A DNA stretch of 64,000 bases from PALSA-693 sp963834725 (lineage in GTDB: Bacteria; Actinomycetota; Acidimicrobiia; Acidimicrobiales; Palsa-688), in contig CAWICN010000001.1 of NCBI GenBank assembly GCA_963834725.1, positions 558,001 through 622,000 of the forward strand. Reading direction: 5' to 3'. The notes below the pieces were generated by a model, which was given only the letters and a program-made list of their open reading frames with translations, did not search any database and was not told where the DNA came from. Below, piece after piece: positions 15,860 to 23,945 of the stretch. How positions within the stretch are numbered: position 1 is the first letter of the stretch; every line of letters begins with the position of its first letter. The position numbers and the translations under genes were made by a program.

Positions 15860-17482
15860 GTGACGAAACGACGGCCGGAGTCGGACCTCACCAACCACCG
15901 TGAACAGCACGGCGTCCTGGTGACCGCGGGTTGGGGAAATGCCCCGACCTACGAGGTGACCCTGGCGACGATGTTCTCCAACCTCTTCCGACCAGTCGAA
16001 TTCCGCCGCGGCGGCACGGCCGCCAACGGTGTGCTCATCGACAGCCACGGGGGTGATCCCGCGGATGGTCCTGAGGGTACCTACCTGCTCGCCGCGGCGC
16101 TCCTGGGGGCTCGGCGTATGGCCCAGGCTGCCCAGTTGCTGCAACGACTCGTCGTCATAGCCGCCGGCCGGCCGGACCGCTTGCAGTGGAAAGCCCGGGT
16201 GGAGTTTCTCTGGGCCGTTTACGCCGAGCAAATTGCCGACCTCTCCGGGGTGCTCGAGCACTGCGCCGCGGCAGCCCAAATCTTCGGGCCAGCCGGACAA
16301 ATGCCCAATCCTCAGGTCGGCCCGGGCTCTTCCCACTGCCTGCCGACCATTGACGCGGTCATTGCCGAACAACTTCCCCTGGTGGCCGCCCGGGCCCACA
16401 TCGCCCAGGGGGAGAGTACCGAGGCGGAAGCGATCCTGCTCGGTCGATATGGCCCTCCCGAGGATGCGGAATCCAGCCAGCCAGCCACCCTGGCCATGCT
16501 GGCCTGCCAGCAGGGCCGGCTGAGCGCAGCATTACGACTCGCCACCGGCGCCCTGAGCGCAGCCGAACGGCAGGACACTGCCGCCGAACTGGTCGACTTA
16601 GAGGCGCGGCTCGTCCTCGCTGAGGTCTTTTTCGAGCGAAACCAGCTCGATGCCAGTTGGAGGCAGCTGGAAACCGGCCTCCGGTTGTGCTGGTTGACCG
16701 GTGCGACTCATTGGATGTGGCCGATCGAGATCGATCTGGCCCGGGTCCAACTCGCTCACAAAGAGGTGGGCCAGGCCCTGCATCGTCTTGAGCATCTCCG
16801 TGTCAAAGGGGCGGGTTTTTTGTCACAGCCGATGCTACGGAAGCTAAATCAAGTTGCTGTCGAGTGCCGGCTCGAGATGGATGACCTCGATGGCGCCCTG
16901 GGTGTAGCCAAATCTACCCTGCCGGCAGAAATCCCTTGTGAAACACTGGCCCGGATCGACTTGGCCTGCGGGCGGCCAGACCGGGTCGTAGCCAGGCTCG
17001 GCACGACCCCATCACCCAATCTGGCCGTCCAGATTCGGCGGTTGCTTTTGCTTGCCTGTGCTGAATATCAGCAGGGAAGAACGCCCCACGCCTACGACCT
17101 CACCCGCTGGGCCGTAGAGGCCGCCCAACCGGAACGATATATTCGTCCTTTCCTGGACCAGCCAGCCCAGACGCTCCGGCTGCTTCGCGGCATCGCAGGC
17201 CCGTCACCTGACCCCCGTCTCCTGGGGCTGATCACCGAAGCCGAGCGCCTGACGCCCGACGTCTTACCCGACCAGGCTCCGACGGTGCTCGAGCCGCTCA
17301 CCGAGCGCGAGAGGGAAGTGCTGAGATATCTGCCGTCGCACCTCAATCTGCGGCAGATTGCTCTGCTCATGTGCGTGTCGACGAATACCGTCAAGACCCA
17401 TGTGAAAGCCGTCTATCGCAAGACCGGCGCCATCTCTCGTGACAACGCAGTCACCATCGCCCGTATCCACGGGCTTCTCTAG
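15860..17482 (+). CDS. LuxR-family regulator with TPR-like sensor region
   Basis: A 540-residue regulator. GTG 15860 follows AAGGAGG with ideal spacing. There is no Walker A motif, unlike the LAL protein at 12685. The middle is alpha-helical and TPR-like (ALLGARRMAQAAQLLQRL, repeated Ala/Leu helices). The C-terminal HTH is LTEREREVLRYLPSHLNLRQ then NTVKTHVKAVYRKTG (about 475-535). The ligand is unknown. It sits behind the clearest palindrome/-10 promoter in the window and converges with cydC. It could be the regulator of the island or one of its targets. Confidence 0.8.
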   Translation: MTKRRPESDLTNHREQHGVLVTAGWGNAPTYEVTLATMFSNLFRPVEFRRGGTAANGVLIDSHGGDPADGPEGTYLLAAALLGARRMAQAAQLLQRLVVIAAGRPDRLQWKARVEFLWAVYAEQIADLSGVLEHCAAAAQIFGPAGQMPNPQVGPGSSHCLPTIDAVIAEQLPLVAARAHIAQGESTEAEAILLGRYGPPEDAESSQPATLAMLACQQGRLSAALRLATGALSAAERQDTAAELVDLEARLVLAEVFFERNQLDASWRQLETGLRLCWLTGATHWMWPIEIDLARVQLAHKEVGQALHRLEHLRVKGAGFLSQPMLRKLNQVAVECRLEMDDLDGALGVAKSTLPAEIPCETLARIDLACGRPDRVVARLGTTPSPNLAVQIRRLLLLACAEYQQGRTPHAYDLTRWAVEAAQPERYIRPFLDQPAQTLRLLRGIAGPSPDPRLLGLITEAERLTPDVLPDQAPTVLEPLTEREREVLRYLPSHLNLRQIALLMCVSTNTVKTHVKAVYRKTGAISRDNAVTIARIHGLL

Positions 17483-17524
17483 CTCTCCGCAGGGCCAGCC
17501 GGGATCGGACCCCGTTTCCCGGGC

Positions 17525-19489
17525 TCAAGCACCGCTCGAGCCGGACCGGACGGCGCAGATCTGATCGCCCCCAGGCGCGGTTGCTGCATCGAGACGGCGT
17601 TCGCGCTCCCACAGGCTGGCGTACATCCCGTCGATGGCGATCAGCTCAGCATGGCTGCCATGCTGGATCACCCGGCCCTCATCGAGCACCACGATGTCGT
17701 CCATCTGCTCCAGGACCGACAACCGATGGCTGATCAGAATCGTGGCCGTTCCCCGGGTGAGGTTCAGCAGGTCGGCCGTGAGCGCGTCGGCCGTTGAGAC
17801 ATCGAGGTGCTCCCCGGGTTCGTCGAGGATGACGACCGGGAAGCCAGCGAGGAGGACGCGCCCGATGGCGAGGCGCTGCCGCTGGCCGCCAGACATCCAG
17901 GACCCGTGCTCGCCAACCATGGTATCGAGCCCATCCGGCAGCTCCTGCACCCACTCCAGGAGCCGGACCCGGCGAAGCACGTGACGGAGATCCGCCGGGC
18001 TGGCGTCGCGACGGGCCAGGAGCAGGTTCTCCCGGAGCGTGGTGTCGAAAATGTGGCTGTCCTGGGCGGCCAGGCCGATCGTGCGGCGGACGTCCGGGCC
18101 GGCGAGCGTATCGAGCTCCGCGCCGGCGAGCTTGACCGACCCGGCCTCGTAGGGAAGGAAGCGCAGCAATACGGCGGCGAGCGTCGACTTGCCGGCGCCG
18201 CTTGGGCCGACAACGCCCACCCGGTACCCCGGTGGGAGGTCGAGGTCGATCCCATCGAGCGCCCAGGGTCCGCCGGCGTCATAGCGGGCCCGCAGTCCCC
18301 TTATGCAGAGGGAGTACGGTGAGGAAAGGCGCACGGGCTTCCCGGACTTCCCGGACTTCCCGGACTTCCCCGACTTAGCTGACTCCCCAGACTGCTCAGA
18401 TTCCGCGACGACGGGCAGAGCGTCGAGCACCTCGCAGACCCGCGCCGCAGACCGGCGGATCCGGGTCAGGCTCTGGGCCGCCACCGGCAACCCCACTATG
18501 GCGTCGAATACCGCCAGGGGAGTGAGGGCGATGGCCGCGAGCAGCGGGCCGTTCAGCCGGCCCGAGTGCACTGCCGGTATCCCGACCAGCAGCATTCCCC
18601 ACACGGCCGACCCGCTGAGCAGCGTGATCAGCGCCGAGCCGACGCCAGCGGTGCGCGAGGTGGCGGTGGCGACGCGGGTCAGCTCCGCGTCGGCGGCCAA
18701 AATCTTCTGCACGTGGGCATCCGCGGCACCGAAGGCCACCAGCTCAGGTGCTCCCTCGAGCAAGTCGACCACGGAGGTCGTCAGCTCACCGCGCGCAGCC
18801 GCCTGGCGGCCTTCCCGTTTTTGGGCCAGATGGAGCGCCCACCACGGGACCAGGATGGCAGCGATCCCCAGGGCCGCGACCAGAAGCAGGCCCGCTGCGG
18901 GCAGGAGATACCAGATCAGAGCTGCCGTCGGCAGGCAGACGAGCACAGCCACGCCATAGGGCGCCATGACCCTGAGCATCAGGTCCTGCACCGCGTCGAC
19001 GTCCGCGACGAGGCGGGCCAGGAGGTCTCCTCGACGAAACAGCGGCAAGCCCGTGGGGGCGATCATCTCCAGCCGCTCGTACACCCGGACGCGCAGGCCG
19101 GCCAGGAGACGGAGGGCCGCATCGTGGCCGACCACCCGTTCGCAATAGCGGAGGAGACCTCGCGAGATGGCGAAGGCCCGCACTCCGACGATGGCCAGAC
19201 CGAGTGCGACCACCGATGGGTGCTGGGCGGCCCGGGAGATGAGCCAGGCGGAAGTGGCCAAAAGAGCGATCCCCGACAAGGCGGTGCCGGCGCCGAGGAG
19301 GCTGGTGACCAGGAGGCCGCCTCCTGCGGGGCGCACCAATTTCAGGCAGCGAGGCAGCGACGCGGCAGGGTCGGCATCGGTGTGATGTCCACCTGCGTGA
19401 GGTTCACCTGACTGGCCCAGGCGGGTCTTGCCTTCTCGCTTCTGCTGTGGCGCGGTCCCGGGTCGCGGTCCGCCGCTTGCAGGTGTCAT
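17525..19489 (-). CDS. cydC: Thiol reductant ABC exporter subunit CydC
   Basis: A 654-residue half-transporter (permease plus ATPase) that with CydD exports glutathione/cysteine-type thiols or haem-related reductant needed to assemble cytochrome bd. The ATG at 19489 overlaps the cydD stop as ATGA, so I prefer it to the longer start at 19597. Six helices (about 55-330) precede the ATPase with VVGPSGAGKSTLAAVLL, WMSGGQRQRLAIGRVLL and VVILDEPGEHLD. A repetitive linker of SGK units (about residues 370-386, DNA 18340-18378) joins the two domains. This 9-bp tandem tract is unusual for the family. Confidence 0.92.
   Translation of the reverse strand: MTPASGGPRPGTAPQQKREGKTRLGQSGEPHAGGHHTDADPAASLPRCLKLVRPAGGGLLVTSLLGAGTALSGIALLATSAWLISRAAQHPSVVALGLAIVGVRAFAISRGLLRYCERVVGHDAALRLLAGLRVRVYERLEMIAPTGLPLFRRGDLLARLVADVDAVQDLMLRVMAPYGVAVLVCLPTAALIWYLLPAAGLLLVAALGIAAILVPWWALHLAQKREGRQAAARGELTTSVVDLLEGAPELVAFGAADAHVQKILAADAELTRVATATSRTAGVGSALITLLSGSAVWGMLLVGIPAVHSGRLNGPLLAAIALTPLAVFDAIVGLPVAAQSLTRIRRSAARVCEVLDALPVVAESEQSGESAKSGKSGKSGKSGKPVRLSSPYSLCIRGLRARYDAGGPWALDGIDLDLPPGYRVGVVGPSGAGKSTLAAVLLRFLPYEAGSVKLAGAELDTLAGPDVRRTIGLAAQDSHIFDTTLRENLLLARRDASPADLRHVLRRVRLLEWVQELPDGLDTMVGEHGSWMSGGQRQRLAIGRVLLAGFPVVILDEPGEHLDVSTADALTADLLNLTRGTATILISHRLSVLEQMDDIVVLDEGRVIQHGSHAELIAIDGMYASLWERERRLDAATAPGGDQICAVRSGSSGA
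18340..18378. repeat. 9-bp tandem repeat inside cydC
   Basis: CCCGGACTT is repeated four to five times, giving repeated Ser-Gly-Lys in the linker between the membrane and ATPase domains. Copy-number change would keep the frame. Confidence 0.75.
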
Positions 19490-21153
19490 AGTCCGACTGC
19501 CACTCGGCTTCTCGGCCCGGTCATATCCACGACCCGGTCGCCGATTGCCAGCAAGGCGGGGCGGTGGGCCACGAGCAGGGCCGAACGGCCGCAGCACAGA
19601 CGTCGTATGGTGCCGAGCACCTCGGACTCTGTCTCGCCGTCGAGGTTGGCGGTGGGCTCATCCAGGAGAAGCAGGGGTGCGTCCCGCAAGAAAGCCCGGG
19701 CCAGGGCGACCCGCTGGCGCTCGCCCGCCGACAACCCGGCGCCTCCGTCGCCGAGCACCGTGTCCAGCCCGCACGGCAAGCGAGCCGCCAGCCCGGACAG
19801 GCCGGCGTCGATTGCTGCCCGGTGCACCTCGGGCAGGCTGGCGCCGGGGCGGCCCAGGCGGACGTTCTCGGCGATGCTGGTGGAGAAGAGGTGGGGGCGT
19901 TGCGGGACCCAGGCGATCTGCTGGCGCCACCTGTCCGGGTCGAGACTGACCAGGTCGGTGTCCCCGACCCGGACGGTCCCGCTGTCGGGCTGGACCAAAC
20001 CGAGCAGCACGCCGAGCAGGGTGGACTTGCCGCATCCACTGCGGCCGGTCAGGACAAGAAGCTCCCCCGGGGCAACCGCCAGGTGGAATGCGTCGAGGGC
20101 CGGACGTTCCCGGCCCGGATAGGTGACCGAAAGACCATCGACGGTCAGGCCCACCTCGGCCGGGTTGGGGACCTTTACGCCGGTGCCGCGCTTTGGCTGA
20201 GGGGTGTCAAGCGCCTCGAAGACCTGTGCCGCCGCGGCCAGTCCCTCGGCGCTGGCATGGAAGTCGGCCCCGACCTGGCGCAAGGGCAGATAGGCCTCGG
20301 GGGCGAGCACCAGGACAAACAACGCGGAACGCAGACCGATATGACTCCCGAGAAGGCGTAGGCCGATGGCGACCGCCACCAGGGCCACCGAAACGCTCGC
20401 GAGCAACTCGAGTACCAGGGACGAAAGAAAAGTCAGGCGCAGTGTTGCCATCGTCGTGCGGCGGTAGCTGTCGGTCACCTCGCCGATGATGCGGACCTGT
20501 GCCTTCGACCGTCCGAATATCTTGAGGGTGGCGATCCCGGTGACCACATCGAGGAAGTGCCCGGAGAGGATCTGCAGGGTGCGGAATTGCCGGTTGCTGT
20601 GCTCCCGGGTGGCCACACCGATAAGGGCCATGAAGACCGGGATGAGCGGCAGCGTCACCGCCATGATGGCGGCAGACACCCGGTCGACCCGTACTACCGC
20701 GACCAGGATCGTAAGCGGCACGATAACGGCCAGAAACAGCTGGGGGAGATAACGGGCGAAGTAGCCATCCAGGGCGTCGATCCCTTGTGTCGCCAATGTC
20801 GCCAGATCCCCGGCGCGTCCCACCACGCCACCGTCCCGTCCCGGAACGGCGGCGCGCCGGACGAGTGCGGCCCGCAGTTCCGACTTGACGCGGGCCGAGC
20901 AGCGGTTGGCCGAGACCTCCCACGACCACGCGGCCAGGGCGCGAAGCACGACGACCCCCAGTAGAAGCTCCATGGGATGCTCCAGCGCAGATAGGTCTTT
21001 ACCACCGATGAAGGCTCCCGCCACCAACGTTGCCAGCAGCCACGCCTGCAGCACGAGCAGCAGCGCTCGGATCGTGCCAGTCGCGACAGAGGTCGCCAGG
21101 TACCTCCTGGTGTGACGTCCCCAGTGGAGCAGGCGCGCATCGTCCGTCCTCAC
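19486..21153 (-). CDS. cydD: Thiol reductant ABC exporter subunit CydD
   Basis: A 555-residue permease-ATPase half-transporter and partner of CydC. The membrane domain has ATREHSNRQFRTLQILSGHF and DVVTGIATLKIFGRSKAQ, both typical of CydD. The ATPase has LVLTGRSGCGKSTLLGVLLG, GLSAGERQRVALARAFL and LLLLDEPTANLD. Start GTG 21153 overlaps the stop of the K+ channel gene as GTGA, and its own stop overlaps cydC, so the three genes form one translationally coupled operon. Confidence 0.93.
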   Translation of the reverse strand: MRTDDARLLHWGRHTRRYLATSVATGTIRALLLVLQAWLLATLVAGAFIGGKDLSALEHPMELLLGVVVLRALAAWSWEVSANRCSARVKSELRAALVRRAAVPGRDGGVVGRAGDLATLATQGIDALDGYFARYLPQLFLAVIVPLTILVAVVRVDRVSAAIMAVTLPLIPVFMALIGVATREHSNRQFRTLQILSGHFLDVVTGIATLKIFGRSKAQVRIIGEVTDSYRRTTMATLRLTFLSSLVLELLASVSVALVAVAIGLRLLGSHIGLRSALFVLVLAPEAYLPLRQVGADFHASAEGLAAAAQVFEALDTPQPKRGTGVKVPNPAEVGLTVDGLSVTYPGRERPALDAFHLAVAPGELLVLTGRSGCGKSTLLGVLLGLVQPDSGTVRVGDTDLVSLDPDRWRQQIAWVPQRPHLFSTSIAENVRLGRPGASLPEVHRAAIDAGLSGLAARLPCGLDTVLGDGGAGLSAGERQRVALARAFLRDAPLLLLDEPTANLDGETESEVLGTIRRLCCGRSALLVAHRPALLAIGDRVVDMTGPRSRVAVGL

Positions 21154-21773
21154 GGGTCCACCCTGTCGTGTTGATTCCCTTGCTCCCCCTGGCTCGCTCC
21201 GGCGACGGCAGCGGCAGGCGAGGAAGGGGTGCGATCACCCGTGCCTCGTCCCTGGCGCTGCCGGCCCGTCTCCACCGCTCCGACCACCACCTTGATGCCG
21301 AAACCGAGCACGGCCAGGTCGGCGAGCATCTGGAAGACGACGATGAGTCGGGCGTTTTGGCTCCTGGCGGTGATGTCTCCATAACCGACCGTGGAAAAAG
21401 TGGTGACCGTGAAATACAGGGCATCGGTGCGCGACATCCGCTGGTTGAAGCTCGACGGCAAGGAGCGTTCCAACAGGTAATAGGTCGTCGCGAAAAGAAG
21501 GAGAAAGAGCGGGACCGTCATCGCCAGCGCCTGGATGGCTTTGATGGCCGGGTACCGGGCCGTTACGATCGCCCGCACTTCCCACCAGAGGAGGATGGCG
21601 ATACCGATCATCCCGATGGCAAGGAACGCCACCGACCCGGCATCCGAAAGATTGTCCATCGGTAGCACGTAGTACAGGACCACCAGGATCACCGCACTGG
21701 CGAAGGCCCCGAGCAGGGTTCGGGCCACGAGCCTCCTCCGCCTGGCTGGTGTCAGAGCCGGCAGGTCGCTCAC
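21150..21773 (-). CDS. Potassium channel-like membrane protein
   Basis: A 207-residue protein with four predicted helices (about 17-38, 46-64, 82-100 and 142-165). Between the last two is a pore loop with the K+ selectivity filter TVGYGD (about 128-133) in FSTVGYGDITARS. This is the Ion_trans_2 two-helix pore plus an N-terminal pair. The hydrophilic C-terminus (Gln/Ser-rich, about 40 residues) has no RCK/TrkA-N domain. The GTG at 21773 is the start. The stop overlaps cydD, which is unusual: K+ conductance is tied by operon to cytochrome bd maturation, perhaps balancing membrane potential when respiration shifts. Confidence 0.82.
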   Translation of the reverse strand: MSDLPALTPARRRRLVARTLLGAFASAVILVVLYYVLPMDNLSDAGSVAFLAIGMIGIAILLWWEVRAIVTARYPAIKAIQALAMTVPLFLLLFATTYYLLERSLPSSFNQRMSRTDALYFTVTTFSTVGYGDITARSQNARLIVVFQMLADLAVLGFGIKVVVGAVETGRQRQGRGTGDRTPSSPAAAVAGASQGEQGNQHDRVDP

Positions 21774-22161
21774 TCTCGAGCCCTCCTACAATCCGAGAGT
21801 CGTGTGGTACTTCGGCCGGCCGCCGGCGAGGGCGGGTCGAGCAACCAGCCGGACCGACTCACCGTGCTGGACCATGATTCCGCGCCTCGTTGCCGGTGGC
21901 GGAACCTGGTCTTGGTCGCGGCGACTGGCCGTGCTACTGGTCATAGTAGAACTCGTGCTTACCCGCCCGCCCGCTGCGCCGTCCTCACCCGGAATAGGTG
22001 AATACGGGTAGCCACCAACGGTCGGGTTTGAGGTGCGATCCTTACCGTCGTGGTTCGAGCCGAGTGACGGCACCGGGCCGGCCGAGTCCACCGATTGGCA
22101 ACGAAGAACCATTCGAGAGGTGCTCGGCGTTGACGAGCCCTCCAGATGAGGAGACGGATCT
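21774..22161. other. 388-bp divergent intergenic region
   Basis: It separates the minus-strand K+ channel/cydDC operon from the plus-strand propeller lipoprotein. The only structure I see is the palindrome at 21985-22001. Open frames across it lack family features and ribosome sites. Confidence 0.6.
21985..22001. promoter_or_regulatory. Perfect TCACC-N7-GGTGA palindrome in the cydDC divergent region
   Basis: Both 5-bp arms are perfect. On the minus strand TAAGCA begins 23 bp beyond the palindrome, so the site could serve the K+ channel/cydDC operon with a leader of about 175 nt. No -10 is visible at 22 bp on the plus strand. Confidence 0.45.
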
Positions 22162-23748
22162 ATGCGAGCAATGGTGGAGGGCAGTGGGGGTCGTGGGGCG
22201 CGGGGGATCGCGCCGGTGCTGGTGCTCCTCTGCGTAACTGCGCTGGCCGCGGCGTGCGGCAGGAGTAGCTCCTCACCATCCCGCAACGGTTTTGCCGGTG
22301 CGGCGGTGCCGTCGGGGTCGTGGCCGTATCCGAATGGCGACATCGCCAACACCAGGGACGCACTGGACTCGAAGATCTCGGCGGCGAATGTCTCCAGGCT
22401 GCGGGAGGCCTGGACGTTCAAGTTGACAGGCCCGGCCGCCGAGGGCGTCTCATATGCCGGCTCGCTGACGGCAGCACCAGTCGTGGCGGATGGCGTTGTG
22501 TATCTCCAGGACGAGGATGCCAACGTGTACGCGCTGGCCCTCGCCACGGGCAAACTGAAATGGGAGTACCAGGTCAACAACCCGGAGACGAGCGGTCCCG
22601 GACCGGACGGGGTGGCGGTGGTCGGCGGCGCCGTGTACGGGGACACCTCGACCTCTGCGTTTGCGCTGAACGCCGCGACCGGCAAGACCATCTGGGTGGA
22701 CGGCACCCTGCTCAACAGCGACCAGGGGTCCTTCGAAATCCAGCCGCAGGTGGCCGACGGGCGGGTGTACCTGGCCAGCGCCTACGGCTCGGGTCCCGGC
22801 GGTGGCGTGCTGATGGCGCTCAGCGCCGCGACCGGCCGCCGGCTGTGGACCTTCAACACAGTTCTCGGCCCGGGAACCGGCGTGGTGGCTGTCGGTCTTG
22901 GCTCGGGCGGCGCATGGGAGACTCCGCTCGTCGGAAGCGATGGATCGGTGACCTTCGGTGTCGGGAACCCGTACCAGAGCATCGGGTCGGCCATCGCGTC
23001 TCCGTCCCGGCAGCTCTACACCGACAGTGAGGTCAACCTGGACGCGCCAACCGGGAAGCTCCGCTGGTACTACCAGGCGGTGCCGAACGACTTCGAGGAC
23101 CACGACCTGCAGGCGTCGCCGATCTCGGCATCTGTCGGCGGGGTTCCGGTGATCATCACCAGCGGCAAGATGGGGATCGTCTACGCGCTGAACGCCCGGT
23201 CGGGGGCGTTGCTGTGGAAGACGCCGGTCGGCGAGCACAACGGCCACGACGACGACTCCCGGCTGCTGTTGTCGCACCAGGTCACGATCAAGCTGCCCTA
23301 CACAGCACTGCCCGGGCCGCTCGGTGGCGTGCTGTCGAACCTGGCGCTGGCGGGCGGCACCGTGTACGTGGCCACCATCGACCTCCCGCTCACCTACACC
23401 GGACTGACCTCGGTGACTGGCGACAAGGCTGCCGGACCCGCGACGGGAGAGGTGGAGGCCCTCAGCCTGGCTACCGGCAAGGTCGAGTGGGACACGAAGG
23501 TTCCGACCATGCCGTTCGGCGCGACCACGGTCTCAAACGATCTGGTCTTCACCACCCTCTACAGCGGTGTGCTGATCGCCTTCAACCGCACCACTGGCGC
23601 CATCGTCTACCGGCGCCAACTGCCGACATCGGCGAACTCGCCGATCGCCGTGTTCGGGAATACGGTGCTGGTCCCGGCGGGCGGCCCCAAGACGTCAGCT
23701 TCGGCCGGCAGCGGGAATCCGCAACTGGTTGCCTACACGATTCCCTAA
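22162..23748 (+). CDS. PQQ-binding-like beta-propeller lipoprotein
   Basis: A 528-residue predicted lipoprotein: a signal sequence with GIAPVLVLLCVTALAAAC, where the lipobox Cys is near residue 33, then a Ser-rich spacer. The rest is a PQQ-like propeller with Trp-docking repeats: GVVYLQDEDANVYALALATG, KLKWEYQV, GAVYGDTSTSAFALNAATG, GIVYALNARSGALLWKTPVG and LVFTTLYSGVLIAFNRTTGA. It resembles quinoprotein alcohol dehydrogenase folds, but no haem c motif (CxxCH) is present. The catalytic Asp/Ca site cannot be judged, so enzyme activity is uncertain. A BamB-like or substrate-binding role is an alternative. GAGGAG lies 11 bases before ATG 22162. Confidence 0.8.
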   Translation: MRAMVEGSGGRGARGIAPVLVLLCVTALAAACGRSSSSPSRNGFAGAAVPSGSWPYPNGDIANTRDALDSKISAANVSRLREAWTFKLTGPAAEGVSYAGSLTAAPVVADGVVYLQDEDANVYALALATGKLKWEYQVNNPETSGPGPDGVAVVGGAVYGDTSTSAFALNAATGKTIWVDGTLLNSDQGSFEIQPQVADGRVYLASAYGSGPGGGVLMALSAATGRRLWTFNTVLGPGTGVVAVGLGSGGAWETPLVGSDGSVTFGVGNPYQSIGSAIASPSRQLYTDSEVNLDAPTGKLRWYYQAVPNDFEDHDLQASPISASVGGVPVIITSGKMGIVYALNARSGALLWKTPVGEHNGHDDDSRLLLSHQVTIKLPYTALPGPLGGVLSNLALAGGTVYVATIDLPLTYTGLTSVTGDKAAGPATGEVEALSLATGKVEWDTKVPTMPFGATTVSNDLVFTTLYSGVLIAFNRTTGAIVYRRQLPTSANSPIAVFGNTVLVPAGGPKTSASAGSGNPQLVAYTIP

Positions 23749-23945
23749 CGACCCGTGGCGGCCGGTTGCCACCCGACGATGCGGAATCCGTGTTCGACGG
23801 CGCGCCGAAGAGGCCTTCGGCAGAGACGTGGATTTCGGCCATCCCGACGTTCGTACCATCGTTCAAGAGACGTCGTGCATTGAATGCCGGTGATCATTAT
23901 GCCAGTCGGGTTTAGAGCGTCCGGCGCCCGAGATTTCCTTGGTCG

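Noticed and set aside
22162..23748. Functional quinoprotein alcohol dehydrogenase
   Set aside because: The fold is right but no haem c motif or clear catalytic set is visible, so I call only a PQQ-like propeller lipoprotein.
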